From Nelumbo lutea (lineage: Eukaryota; Streptophyta; Magnoliopsida; Proteales; Nelumbonaceae), in the NCBI GenBank assembly GCA_022828595.1, contig JAKGHH010000001.1:140201017-140265016 (forward strand): DNA of 64,000 nucleotides, read 5' to 3'. Each line of letters begins with the position of its first letter. The first letter of the stretch is position 1. This document shows positions 46,351-58,656 of the stretch, one piece after another. A model generated the notes under the pieces. That model saw only the letters and a list, made by a program, of their open reading frames with translations. It did not search any database and was not told where the DNA came from. A program made the position numbers and the translations under genes.

Positions 46351-47736
46351 TTAGGTCCAATCAGGTACTAGTCGGAGTCCCATGCTTTCCATGTGTTTCT
46401 CAAACACTTTCTGTGATAGTAGCTTTGTCAATGGGTCTGCTACATTTTCCGCTGACGCTACCTTCTGAGTCAGGACGTCCCCTCTACCAACAATCTCCCA
46501 CAGTACGTGGTACTTCCTCTCGATGTGCTTCGACATTGAGTGGGCTCGTGGCTCTTTAGCCTGAGCAATGGCTCCATTGTTGTGTGACAACAATGGGATG
46601 GGTGATGTGTCGGATGGAACAATGGGATGGCCGAGTACTCCCAACTCATGAATAATCTTCTTCATCCACACGGCTTCTTCGGCAGCCTCACTTGCGGCAA
46701 TGTACTCGGCCTCAGTCATGGAGTCTGCAAAGGACCCCTGTTTGCTGCTTTTCCAGCAAACAGCACACGATCCTATCGTAAAAACATATCCAGATGTAGA
46801 CTTTCTATCATCTAGATCTGACTGGAAATCAGCATCTGTATACCCTTGGATCTGTAGTGAGCTACCGTCGAATACTAGACAAAACTCTTTTGTCCTTCGA
46901 AGGTACTTAAGTATGTATTTCACAGCCGTCCAATGCTCCTGCCCTGGGTTGGCCTGAAATCTGCTTACTACACTCACTGCCTGAGCTATGTCAGGGCGAG
47001 TGCACAGCATGGCATACATGATTCTCCGTACGGCAAAGGCATAGGGAACGTCTTTCATTCCATCAATCTCCTTAGAAGTCTTGGGAAACATCTTCTTGGA
47101 GAGAGTGACTCCGTGCCTGAAAGGAACATTTCCTTTCTTGGAGTTTTCCATGCTGTATCTTTTGACTATTTTGTCAATGTAGGCAGATTGGGATAATCTT
47201 ATTATTCGCTTTGATCTATCTCTATAGAGTCGAAGTCCCAGTATATAGGAGGCTTCTCCAAGACATTTCATGGATAATTACTATGAAAGCCATACTTTCA
47301 CCGTAATTAACATTTCTACATCATTCCCAATGAGTAGAATGCCGTCTACATACAGAACCAAGAAGGTAACCTTATCTCCACTGTACTTCCTGTAAACACA
47401 AGGTTCATCTGGATTCTGCTCGAAGTCAAACGATTTGACAGCAGAGTCAAAACAGATGTTCCAACTTCTAGAAACTTGCTTAAGTCCATAAATGGATCTG
47501 TTAAGTTTACATACCATGTTTTCCTGTCCTGCAGCAATGAAGCCTTGTGGCTGTTGCATATAGATATCTTCAGTAAGATCTCCATTCAGGAATGCAGTTT
47601 TGACATCCATTTGCCAAATCTCATAATCATGGTATGCTGCTACAGATAGCGGGATCCTAATGGATTTAAGCATGGCCACAGGCGAAAATGTTTCCTCATA
47701 ATCGATGCCCTCTTTCTGAGTGTACCCTTTCGCCAC
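46351..47736 (-). pseudogene. Copia-A body 2: RT and RNase H, nearly open
   Basis: Two long minus-strand frames. RT (47736-47281) has [40 protein letters not shown] and [10 protein letters not shown], but the catalytic motif reads YVDGILL, with the second aspartate replaced by glycine. A stop near 47280 separates it from the second frame (47271-46351). That frame holds RT connection and RNase H: YTDADFQSDLDDRKSTSGYV, SMTEAEYIAAS, and LLSHNNGAI where LLCDNNGAI is expected, so a catalytic aspartate is lost. It ends normally with GLRLVPDWT. The frame is largely open but enzymatically dead. Confidence 0.9.
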
Positions 47737-48140
47737 CAGACGAGCTTTGAAGGTCTCAACCCTACCATCGGGGCCCTTCTTCCTCTTGTAAATCCTTTTG
47801 CAACTGATTGCTTTTACCTCGGAGGGTGGATCTACTAGAGTCTAGACTCTTTTGGTCTTCATTGAGTTCATCTCTGCTCTCATGGCTTCCACCCACTTCT
47901 AGGAATCTATGTCCAACATAGCCTTTGCGTAAGTCACGGGATCCTCCTCACTAGTCAAGGTTTCCACCAGGTAACTATCCTGGTCATAACCATAATGGAC
48001 TGGTGGCTTAGATACCCGAGTGGATTTTCTAGGTTGGTCACTACCTGGAACTTGTGGGACATTTCCCACTGCTCTTGAACTCTCCTCATCAAGGCCAACT
48101 TCCTGACGAGGGTGTCCAGGATGAAATCGGTTTCCAAGAA

Positions 48141-48848
48141 TTATTTTTTTTGACTACAGAACACTTTCTTCTCACTTGGGTCATAGAATATGTAACCTAC
48201 AGAGCCTTTTGGGTAGCTTACAAATAGGCAACGACTGGTCTTGGATTCCAACTTGTCTGCACTCATTCTTTTAACGTGTGCTGGACAACCCCAAATCTTC
48301 AAGTGTCTGACACTTGGTTTCTTTCCGGTCCAAAGTTCATATGGAGTATTCGGAACCGATTTGGTTGGAACCCGATTCAGCACGTAAATCGCAGTCTCTA
48401 ATGCGTAACCCCAAAAGGGTGTGGGTAACTCTGAGTGTATGAGAAGCAACCGGACCATATCCAATAAGGTCCTATTCCTCCTTTCTGAAACACTATTAAG
48501 TTGTGGTGTAGTAGTAGGAGCTAATTGTGATACTATCCCATTGTCCTTTAAGTAGTCCCTGAATTCGTTAGAGAGATACTCGCCACCTCGATCTGATCGA
48601 AGGGCTTTAATTTCTTTCCCTAACTGTTTCTCAACCACTTGTCTAAACTCTTTGAACTTTTCAAAGGATTCAGACTTGTGTCTCATTAGGTACACGTAAC
48701 CATATCGTGAAAAATCATCTGTGAAGGTGATGAAATACACGTGTTGATTTCGTGTCCTAACACTCAGGGGACCACATACATCAGTATGTATTAGGTCAAG
48801 TGTGCCTGTACATCTTTCAGGCTTACCGTTAAATGGCCATTTTGTCAT
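48141..48848 (-). pseudogene. Copia-A body 2: integrase, open frame of 235 codons
   Basis: The best-preserved integrase in the window. The three catalytic positions read [22 protein letters not shown] and [11 protein letters not shown] (D, D, E). [40 protein letters not shown] and [20 protein letters not shown] follow, the usual end of the copia integrase core and C-terminal part. It is separated from the upstream domain by one stop (TAA for CAA after EPCL) and from RT by a degraded stretch 47737-48140. Confidence 0.9.
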
Positions 48849-48854
48849 ATTGCC

Positions 48855-49406
48855 TTATAGGCAAGGCTCACAGGTGGGAAGATCTTCTACAGTTAGAAAA
48901 TCCAAAGGACCATCCTTTACCAACCTTGTGATTTGGTCAACACCGATGTGGCCAAGTCGGTAATGCCACAGACACGTGGGATTAACTGTATCACGGGCTC
49001 TCTTCTTGGGGATTTCAGCCGACGTAGTTTCGGTTATGTTAGTTTCTAGAGAAGGATGTAGAACATAGAGACCGTTCTCCAGTTCCCCGTATGCGATGAA
49101 TCTATTTCTTTTAATAGTAATCGTAATACTAAAGAAGACAGAATAACCATCTGCACATAGTTTTGAGACACAAATCAAATTTCTAATTAAATTTTGTACA
49201 TAAAGACAATCTTTTAGTACAATTGTTCCTTCTCTAAAAATTAACTCCATGGTTCTTATGGCCGCGCCTGCAATAGTTGTAGTAGTCCCCAAGTAGAGTA
49301 TGACTTCTCTTTCACTCAGCCTTCTGCTTACCTTGTACCCTTGTAGTGAGTTACACGCATGAGTTGAAGCCCCGGAGTCAATACACCAGGATGTAGAAGC
49401 TACCAA
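48855..49406 (-). pseudogene. Copia-A body 2: protease and pre-integrase, open frame of 183 codons
   Basis: Protease motif IDSGASTHACNSLQGYKVSR, followed by IRNLICVSKLCADGYSVFF, and a GAG-pre-integrase domain with GELENGLYVLHPSLETNITE and CLWHYRLGHIGVDQITRLV. The frame ends at TAA after DLPTCEPCL. The next codons continue into the integrase, so this is one substitution away from a fused reading. Confidence 0.88.
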
Positions 49407-49417
49407 TAAATTGGTTT

Positions 49418-50227
49418 CTATAACACATGTTTCGAGATTACCTTTCTTGGATTCCAGGTAGGCATGACAGTTCCTTTTCTAGTGGTCGGTCTTCTTGCAG
49501 AAATGTCAGGCATCCGATGCTTTGTCTTTCTTCCGCTTCTTGCTCTTAGTAGCTTTCTTCTGAGGCTTCTTTGCCTTCCTCTTTCTCTTGCTTGTCTTGC
49601 TAGCTTCAACAAGCATGGCTACAGGCTCATCCTTTCTAATCAGTTCCTCTGCTCTTTGCAACATATTGCTGAGCTCTTGTAAGCTGACATTCAACTTGTT
49701 CATGTTATAGTTCATGATGAACGGATTAAAGGAAGGAGGCAAAGAGTAAAGGATAGCATCTTCTGGGTAGCAAGGTCCAGCCCGGATCCAAGAGCCTCCA
49801 GTTCATTGATGTATCCCATCATCCGAAGAAAATGGTCGTGAACTTGTTGGCCCTTGGACATTTATTAGGTCATGAACTGTTTCAAGACCTTTTGTTGAGT
49901 AGAACGATTCTGCTCTTCATACATCATCCTGAAACTATACAATATGTCCTTGGCAAGTTCGATCTGATCAAACTGCCTCTGTATTGGGTGGTCTAAGGAG
50001 GCAATGATGTAACACCGGGCAAGGAAGTTTTTCTCCTACCATTCCTGATAGTCTTTCTTTCGGGCCTCAGATGCCCTATCACCCGGACACTCTGGGGCAG
50101 GATTCTTTGCCACTTTGACCAGCTTTTCAGAAGCTAGGACCAACATATGGTTCCTATACCAGTCGGCATAGTTTGGGCCCTTAAGCTTGTTGTTGTCAAG
50201 AAGCTTTGCAAATGATCCGTTTGCCAT
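49418..50227 (-). pseudogene. Copia-A body 2: gag, broken
   Basis: Start MANGSFAKLLDNNKLKGPNY is intact at 50227. The frame breaks after SEARKKDYQEW and reopens at 49742 with PPSFNPFIMNYNMNKLNVSL and a lysine-rich tail. The zinc knuckle carries two stops: the first cysteine and the tryptophan are both stop codons (*HFC..H*KRNC). Confidence 0.87.
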
Positions 50228-51939
50228 TTTCTAATAAAATAGCAAACATCAGTCCATAACCTAATTTGATTCATGTTCATTACATAGATATGGATTTTAA
50301 TCTACGTTCCATTTCCATTTATTCATCTCTGAGATTTTCCTCCTTTCTCAGTGATGGAGACTACGGGTTGTCTCTAGAAATGTGGGAAATCACATAGGGT
50401 GCATGGAGCCAACTGTTTCAGCTGCATAACCCCACCACCTTTCTGTGAAGGATCATATCCACTCATCATATGAGTTTTCCCTTTGGCTTCTATCAAACAA
50501 GGTTCAGAGCCATTTTCAAGTAAACATTTCTATCCAGTGAGTGCTTGCCCATCATATTCGTGAACGCCAAGGTACCATGAGAGAGTTCCCATTTTCTGGT
50601 GAAGCCCCTCCCACATCGGTCTATGACGCCCCTATCATCTTATGAAACACTCAAACAAGCCCAACAACAAATGGATAGCCCATTTTCCGATGCGTTTCCT
50701 CATTACTGAAGGACCCATCCTCTGCTAATGATGGAAGACCTTTAGAGAGTTCATCATATGAATCTCCCTATCACATGTACTCATATTAGCTGGAGGGAAT
50801 AGTTAATTATGCCATAGTTCTAATTTTAGGTCAAACCAAAGTGGCTTCCACTGACTTTCATAAAGCCAGACTTTGGTGGGCCTAAATCAGCTAGGGTTCC
50901 ACACGTGACCTCTTGATGAGGTGTGGGGCCCACCACTGAGGGAGGTCATCCAATGATCAAAAGGGACACCATGGTAATGATGTGCATTCAACCATGGTAT
51001 GCGCAAGAGCCACTATTGATTGAGCATGGGCCAAGTACTTATGGCCCATGTACGTAGCACATCACACATCCAAACATCACATGCAGGGATAAATTGATCC
51101 AATCAATTAATCATCCAGAATGGTTCAGCCCATATAGCTTTATGGGTTAAGTGGGCTTTTAGCAATTTTAACTATTTAAAACTGGGCCATTACAGGTTGG
51201 GCCAAATTAACCATTTTAATTAAATATCAATCCTCAGGCCAATTAGTGGGAAAATTAGGGCTGACTTTCAGCCTTGATTAAACCCTAGATTCAGTGCAAA
51301 CAGTTTGAACCAATCTTGGTTCGAATGGGTCTAGGGTTTGATCTTTAATTAAATCTTTAATTCAAGAAAATAATCTAAAATTAAATACTGATAAAAGAAA
51401 ATCAAGAATCAGTCAATCAGGGCTGTTCGCATACTCCATCCTACAAAACAGAGGTTAGATCACAGTTTGCAGTTTCATAAACTGCAAATCACAGATTGCA
51501 ATTCTCCCATCTTCGAAATCTCCTTTTCTGCGCCGCCATCTTTGATCCAAAAAATAAAAATAAATAGAAATCCTATTTCTATTAATGATTACATTAGATC
51601 GAATACCTATACATTCAGTCTAAAAAAAAAAAAAATATTTTATAGACTAAATGTAACAAAATATTTCAAAAACTACAAAATTGCAGGTTCCCTGCGCAAA
51701 TCAAGATTTTGATCTCCTCTTGTACGAACAGCCCATAAATCAAGAAAATAAAAAAGAATAGTTCTAAATAATAATCAGATTTACATAAAATTAATTTCAG
51801 ATTATTCACCCATTAATTTTGGGAACAAATTTCCCAAAACCCATATCTACGCAAATCAGGTAGAACACCTTCTGCCCATTTGCGCAGGTTCAGATCTGAA
51901 ACAAATTGGTTCAAGATTTGAACCTAGCTCTGATATCAC
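50228..51939 (-). other. Copia-A body 2: long 5' leader
   Basis: About 1.7 kb between LTR C and gag with no long open frame. It matches 42823-44431 and 60605-62401. A copia leader is often far shorter. Confidence 0.8.
51927..51938 (-). other. Copia-A primer-binding site, body 2
   Basis: TGATATCAGAGC on the minus strand. It differs by one base from TGGTATCAGAGC, the complement of the initiator methionine tRNA 3' end used by most plant copia elements, and lies right beside LTR C. Confidence 0.75.
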
Positions 51940-53861
51940 TGAAGGGATGAGAGATCCATCATATGGATGCCCAAAGAATGTGGAATAAGGGGGCGAATTT
52001 CAAAAATTTTTCTCTCCCTTCAACTAGGAATCGCATTCCCTATTTAGAAAATCACATTTTCAATGATCATTCTTAAACCATAAACTGAACCAGATCTGAA
52101 CCAAAAGGAGTAGAAGAGGATTATACCTGGTATGGAGAAACAGTTTCCCCCAACGAAGGTGTTCACGCCCAAGGAAGGATCCAAAAACTGCTCCCAGTGA
52201 AGATGGCGCAATGCAGGATGGAGCAGAATCAGTAGTGTTCTTCTCCAAGAACTCTGCCCTTCGCAAGAAATAATAGGATGGCACGTGAGAACAGCTTCCT
52301 ATCAATTCTTCCTCCAAGAACTGATGTCAAGATCAAATCTTGACTTCTCCCACAAGTGGAGATCAAACTAGCAAAACAGGGCGGCAAGAACAGGGAGGCG
52401 GCAAGAAAGAATTCTGTAGGGATGCTTAATTCTTCCTTCTTGTGATTTTAGCTCTCAAGTGGATCTGATGTGTGTCTTCTCAAAACTTCCGCCCCCTTCT
52501 TCTTTTGTTAACTTAAAAGATCAGCTCCTAATCCAATTAGGAGCTGCTTATCCAAATCATATTTGGATCAGCCTTCTCTTCAGGTGACAAGGATAAACCC
52601 TTATCTTATCTGTAGATTGGATCAACTTTCTCTTAATCTCATTAGGAGGTTTCTAGATCTGAATCACATTCAGATCTGGACTCTCTGAGTGGATAGGGTC
52701 AAGACCCTATCCTATCTGCTAATCTATCTTAGAATTTGCCCCATTATTAACTAATTAAATGGCCTAGTTCAAAATGGGCTTTAGGCCCATTAAGCTTATG
52801 TGCTCACTTAACCATCCTAACTGCTACACAGTTGGGCTTCCTTGTATGGCGTGGGACCCAAGCATTGATCTACACATCAGCCACATGGGTTCGGCCCAGC
52901 CTTTATTACAAGGCCTGGCCGAATACACTGTTATGGACAGTGCACCCCCTGAAACCCATCAAATGGGCTCTAAGTGGTCCCTGGGCCAAGCCACCTTGTA
53001 ACACCCAGGGACTGTGAGCAGATGCAAGATTATCCCATCAGGTATTATTTTCAATGGTCTTACACTTAATCTCTCAACCCATAATGATTATACACTACCC
53101 AACAAGAGATGACATCTCCCTCAGCTGCAAGGAACAGTGTTGCACTCTCTACTTATATGAATCCCAAGAATTAAAACCTTTTGCAAACATTTTAGAAACC
53201 ATAATATATATACTTTTATATCTCATATAAAATATACTTTGCAAAACAAATCTCAATGATTGAAATCGGCTACCGACAGTCTTGGTTTCCATCAGTGAGA
53301 GTGCATCCCCGATCATTACCATTGTCGGACAAAGGGGCCGATCCTGTCATTATGATCACCCACTCAGATGAATTCTCAAACTATCCCAACATACCTAGGT
53401 TTTGACCCCCGCTAAGGATCTCACGGATTAATACATCAAAGCAGCCCAATCCGACACCTAGTGCAGTATCATAATCGAGTCTAGGGGTCGGGTGTAACTT
53501 TCCTGTTTTGCCCATCAATCTCCAAGGTCTAGGGCAATACTAGAAATTTGGTCCAATTCATAGATTCAATTAATCCTACACTGTATGTGCCTAGGGTCTC
53601 ACCCTGGCAGCTGAGACAGGCCACCCCAACCGACTTGGTGGCACCACAGTGTCAACCTTGTCAGGATAGGTCTCCCCAGACTGACCCACTGGCTGTGAAC
53701 ATTCTAAACTAACACGAGTCTCATTAAGTGTCCAGTTTAAGGGTATTACACAGAAACATACCAAGGGAACATGAATCAAATATGCACTTTTATTCATTTA
53801 CAATAAACTCATAAAGTACATCATTCTGATTGAAGCTAAGGGCATACAAAACTATCTAACA
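51940..53861 (-). repeat. Copia-A LTR C (outer right, 5' LTR)
   Basis: Plus-strand ends TGAAGGGATGAGAG and CTATCTAACA. A stretch near 52970 corresponding to ATGGGCCCAACACT in LTR B is deleted. The next base, 53862, lies inside a gypsy reverse transcriptase. Confidence 0.88.
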
Positions 53862-54760
53862 AAGTCCTGTGCAAGTTGTGCCACAAAAGGGTGGGACCAC
53901 TGTAGTCAAAAATGAATATAATGAATTAATCCCTACAAGGGCAGTAACAAGTTGGAGGGTATGTATCGACTATAGAAAATTGAACGATGCTACTAGAAAA
54001 GATCATTCCCCCCTTCCCTTTTTTGATCAAACGATTGAAAAACTTGTTGGTCAGGAATTTTATTGTTTTCTCGATGGTTATTTTGGTTATGACCAAATTC
54101 CCATTGCTCCTGAAGACCAAGAGAAAACTACCTTTACATGCCCTTATGGAACATTTGCATTTAGGAGAATGCCTTTTGGTTTGTGCAATGCCCCTGCTAC
54201 TTTTCAAAGATGCATGATGTTTCTATTTTGGATTTCATTGATGATTTTATGGAGATATTTATGGATGACTTCTCTGTTTTTGGATCTTCCTTCGATGCAT
54301 GTTTGCATAGTTTGTCCTTGGTGCTTAAAAGATGTGAGGAATCTAACCTTACTCTTAATTGGGAAAAATTCCATTTTATGGTTTGGGAAGGAATTGTTTT
54401 AGGCCACAAAGTATCTTCTAAAGGTATTGAAGTGGATAGAGCTAAAATTGAATTAATTGAAAAACTTCCCCCTCCAAAATCACTAAAAGAAGTTAGAGAT
54501 TTTTTGGAATATGCAGGTTTTTATAGAAGGTTCATTAAGGACTTTTCTAAAATTGCTAGGCCTCTAACTAATCATTTAGTGAAGGACGCACTGTTTGTGA
54601 TTGATAATGCTTGTTTGCATGCATTTAATTGTTTAAAAGGGAAATTGATCCAATCTCCCATAGTTTCGGCCCCCATTTGAAATTTGCCTTTTGAGATCAT
54701 GTGTGATGCAAGTGATGATACTTTAGGTGCAATTTTAAGACAAAGAATAGATAGGTAATT
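53862..54760 (+). pseudogene. Athila-like reverse transcriptase, broken
   Basis: Starts inside RT with VVPQKGGTTVVKNEYNELIP, then RVCIDYRKLNDATRKDHSPL, FLDGYFGYDQIPIAPEDQEK and RMPFGLCNAPATFQRCM. A frameshift at about 54215 follows, with a short loss. The second frame (to 54680) has the catalytic IFMDDFSVFG, LNWEKFHFMVWEGIVLGHKV and YAGFYRRFIKDFSKIARPL. A TGA at 54678-54680 replaces tryptophan before NLPFEIMCD. Confidence 0.88.
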
Positions 54761-55070
54761 TCATACCATTTATTATGTAAGTAAAACCATGAATAAGGCA
54801 CAAAAAAATTATACAATAACTGAAAAGGAACTACTTGTTGTAATATTTTCTATTAAAAAATTTAGACCTTATTTGATCTTGTCTAAAGTGATTGTCTATA
54901 CTGACCATTCTGCATTGAAGTATTTACTTGCTAAAAAAAGATGCAAAACCTAGGTTGATAAGATGGATTTTATTGTTGCAAGAATTTGACCTAGAAATCA
55001 AAGACAAGAAAGGCATCAAAACATGGTAGCTGATCACTTGTCTAGATTGGATGGGGAGTATGTGGATTGA
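54681..55070 (+). pseudogene. Athila-like RNase H, broken
   Basis: [52 protein letters not shown] and [15 protein letters not shown] supply the acidic positions D, E, D and D. A stop after RIDR and frameshifts around 54940 and 55020 break it. Confidence 0.85.
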
Positions 55071-56240
55071 ATGGATGAACACCCTTTGCATGATGAATTT
55101 CCTGATGAGAAATTATGTTTTGTGCATGATAATGATGAACCGTGGTATGCTGATTTTCCTAATTTTCTTGTAGGTGACGAATTGCCCTCTAACATTTCTT
55201 TTCATCAAAAGAATAAATTTTTATCTAATGTAAGGCACTATCTTTGGGAGGAACTGTATCTATACAAAATTTGTGTAGATGGCATGGTGAGAAGATGCAT
55301 ACCAAAGGAAGAGATGCAGAGTATACATAGTTTTTGTCATGTCAAAGAAGCAGGTGGACACCATGGACCATCCAAGATGGCAGCAAAGGTTTTACAAAGT
55401 GAATTTTATTGGCCTACATTATTCAAAGATGCTCATGCCTATGTAAGTTCATGTGATCAATGCCAATGGACAGGTAATATATCAACGAAAATGAGATTGC
55501 CCCTAAACAATATTCTTATTTGTGATATTTTTTTATGTTTGGAGCATAGATTTCATGGGTCCTTTTCCAAAATCCTTCAATAGTGAGTATATACTTGTTG
55601 TTGATTATGTGAGTAAATGGGTGGAAGCAATTTCATGTCCCATTAATGATGCTAAGGTTGTAATCAAATTCTTGAAAAAAATATTTTAAATAGATTTGGT
55701 ACACCGAGGGCTATCATTAGTGATGGAGGTAAACACTTTTACAATAAACACTTTGATAATTTATTAATTAAATATGGTGTTACCCATAAAATTGCTACCC
55801 CCTATCATCTCCAAACTAGTGGACAAGTAGAAATTTCAAATAGGGAATTGAAAGGTATTTTGGAAGACTGTAAGCTTATATAGGAAGGATTGGTCAATGA
55901 AATTGGATGGTGCACTTTGGGCCTATAGGACAGCTTTCAAAATACCCATTGGAATGTCTCCTTATAGGTTGATGTTTGGTAAGGCTTGTCACCTCCCTGT
56001 TGAATTAGAATATAAAGCATATTGGGCAATGAAACCGCTTAACTTTGATTTGCAAGTTGCAAGTGAATAAAGAAAGATGCAATTGAATGAACTTGAAGAA
56101 ATGGCGACACCAAGTTTATGAAAATTCTAAAAATTTATAAAGAAAGAACCAAGGCATGGCATGATGCACACATTAAAAAGAAAGAGTTCACAGTTGGAGA
56201 CAAGGTTCTTCTTATAATTCTAGATTGAAGCTTTTTCCCA
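55071..56240 (+). pseudogene. Athila-like integrase, broken
   Basis: An open stretch from 55071 to 55583 has the zinc-binding region: SFCHVKEAGGHHGPSKMAAK and YVSSCDQCQWTGNIS. After a frameshift the core follows with [13 protein letters not shown]; the rest of the core is split over several frames. [20 protein letters not shown] and [18 protein letters not shown] are readable near 55910-56030. The coding trace ends with ERTKAWHDAHIKKKEFTVGD and KVLLIILD*. It has multiple stops. Confidence 0.85.
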
Positions 56241-57823
56241 GCAAACTAAAGTTAAGCTAACGACTATAACTTATAATTATATTTTCATTTATACACTTTA
56301 GGATTTCTAGTTGGTTCATGTTTCTTTATTAACTTTTAAGTTTTGTTTTAATTTTTGCTTTCTCTTGTTATTGTTGTTTCCTTCTTCTCTTTTGATTGAT
56401 GAAAATTCGGTTGCAATTTTGGAGTCTATGAACAGGAAATTTCAGCTTGTATAGTTGAAACCAAGACCAACTAAAAAAGAAGTTTCTTTCCCTTCCTTTT
56501 TGCTCTTTAATTTACTTAACATTGAGGACAATGTTAAATTTAAGTTTGGGGGGGAGAAGATTGCAATTTTTTTGAAATTTTTTGTGAACCCAAGAGCATG
56601 GTATTATTTGCAAAAATAAAAAAATAAATCAAAATATGCTTTAGCTTAATTTTGTGATTGCTGAATTTTTTTTGATGACTAAAAGCCTATGATAAATTCT
56701 TGATTGAAATCGAATATGACTTAGAAAAGGAAGATAAATTATAATCCTAAGGGTTAATTGATTCTTGTGTTGACTCTATTGTATCATGAAAGTTGAAATT
56801 CTTGAGCACATTATGCCATGATCTTGTGAATTGTGTGCAACTTGGTGAATGATTATGTGAGATATATGGAATAATATGATCATTATGTGATATTCTAGAA
56901 CTTGTTTGATTAACCTTTGAGGCGAAATCATAGACAACATATTACTTTGGAGATGATGTAGGCCATCTTTGGATCATTTGAACCTTTTCAAGCCAACATT
57001 GATATATTTCAATCCTTAATTATCCTTTTGAGCATTTTCAAAAGAATGGCATATGCAAAACATATGATTAGTCATCATTCGAATTCTTTTCTTTAACACT
57101 CATTGTACTTGACCTGTCAAACCCGAAAAACCATGATCTACCCTTCAAGAGAGCTTAATTTTGCTAATGATGTTGATGAATGAAAGAAGGGAAGATGAAA
57201 AAAAGTGTGTTAAGAAATAAAGAAAATAGGCTTCAGAAATTTATCATGAGCCTAAAATTATGTGCTGAAAAGTTTATTCACTGCTCAAGAAGATCAAAAG
57301 AAATAAGTTTGGGGGTTGTAATACTTGTGAAAAATAAAGAATATGGTGATATCTGGAGAGTACATTTATATGTGCATACCCTTCTATGCTCTTTTTCTTT
57401 GTAATTCCTTATCCTTTCTTTGTTAGCTCCTACCTAGGCCTCACACTACAAGCTTAATAAAGACCTATTGATCTAAAGTTTTATGATTGTCTACATTAGT
57501 GGAAAAGGACTATGAAGAGCAAGCCTATGGAATATCCAAAAATTTCAAAGATCCATTAGTTTGCATAATTTGAGTTAAGAAGCATACAAGACACTCAAAA
57601 TTTGGCACATACACACACACACACACACTTCAATTTTCATGATGAGATTTTGTTAGCATAAGATTCATGAATAATTCTTGGATGGTATTTTGAATGCTTT
57701 CTAAGTTATATACCTTATACAATCTTTGAGGCATATACTTTGAAAATCAAGATAAGCAAAGCATGATCAATTCATGAGCTTAAGTATGATTTTATTCATA
57801 TTTTGATCAGGACGATCAAAAGC
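56241..57823 (+). other. Athila-like 3' non-coding region
   Basis: No envelope-like frame was found. AAGTTTGGGGG occurs at 56543, 57305 and 57825; only the last abuts an LTR. An (AC)n run lies at about 57610-57628. Confidence 0.55.
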
Positions 57824-57839
57824 TAAGTTTGGGGGTATT
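57824..57839 (+). other. Athila-like polypurine tract
   Basis: TAAGTTTGGGGGTATT directly before the LTR start TGATAAGCC. Confidence 0.7.
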
Positions 57840-58656
57840 TGATAAGCCTATATTTTTACATATTTTTATACCTCTAACTTGATTTTGGTAATAATGTTTT
57901 TAGAATTAGCATGGTATTGCACTAATTATGATGAAATTCTCTTGTAAGATGATTTGGAGCGTTATTTGTGCAATTTTAAGGAGGAGTTCAATTTAATTGA
58001 TCAAGATAATCATAGAGGAAGGATCATGCAGTAATGATGCTTCATTATGTAGCCACAAAGGAGAGAATCCATTGAAATCGGATTTGATATGTATACACAA
58101 AAATCGGGAAATTTCCTGTTTTGATATAGTTCCCGTATATTGGGCATAAATTTCTGCCTACAACTCGGATTGAGGTGATTCAAACGGATAATTAAATCGA
58201 AGAGATAGGACTACAACTCTTGTGTTTATCACTCAACCTAATTCTGTGGCTAACCAAGTGCAATTCGAGATACAAGTTTTGGGTCTGGCAGTTGGCAGTG
58301 CAGAAGAGATAGGAATTCAACTGGTATAAAAACTAAGAGACCTAATTTGTATTGAATTATGAGTCTGCATTGAGAAGCAATTGAGGGGAGGCTGCACTAT
58401 AAAAAGGACCATAGACTCAAGGCAAGGGGGCACATCCTTAGAGAGAATTCTGCGGAGAAGAGAAGAGGAAGCAGTTTCAGCACGTTAGAGAAGGAGAGGA
58501 AGAATCTGAATTCAAAAGGGAGAAAGGCCTAGTTGTTGCACTTATCTTCTACCTTTAAAAAGCTAAAGTTTTCTTGTTATTCTATTCATTCTTTAATGTG
58601 TTCTTGTTGTATTTCTCCTTTAAATTTCTTGAGTATGTTGAATTTAATGATGTCTA
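57840..58656 (+). repeat. Athila-like 3' LTR, truncated by Copia-A
   Basis: Begins TGATAAGCCTATATTTTTAC after the purine tract and carries CTATAAAAAGG (58397-58407) as a likely TATA box. It has no CA end before 58657, where a Copia-A LTR starts. Its remaining part should lie beyond the window, on the far side of that insertion. Confidence 0.75.
58397..58407 (+). promoter_or_regulatory. TATA box in the Athila-like LTR
   Basis: CTATAAAAAGG, 557 bp inside the LTR; probable start of the U3/R boundary region. Confidence 0.5.

Larger units (their letters stand above)
37369..53861 (-). mobile_element. Copia-A tandem array: LTR-body-LTR-body-LTR
   Basis: Three LTRs of 1925, 1905 and 1922 bp (37369-39293, 44432-46336, 51940-53861) alternate with two bodies (39294-44431, 46337-51939), all on the minus strand and sharing the central LTR. 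Bases flanking the outer ends (CAACC and AAGTC) do not match, so no target duplication brackets the whole. This layout is expected after unequal recombination between LTRs of one or two copies. Confidence 0.9.
53862..58656 (+). mobile_element. Athila-like Ty3/gypsy element, 3' part
   Basis: Plus strand: RT, RNase H and integrase remnants, about 1.6 kb of non-coding 3' region, polypurine tract, then the start of the 3' LTR. The 5' half is missing, cut at 53862 by Copia-A LTR C. The 3' LTR is cut at 58657 by another Copia-A LTR. The RT block, and the ACATTGAGGACAATGTTAAA with AAGTTTGGGGG after pol, are typical of the Athila/Tat branch. Confidence 0.85.
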
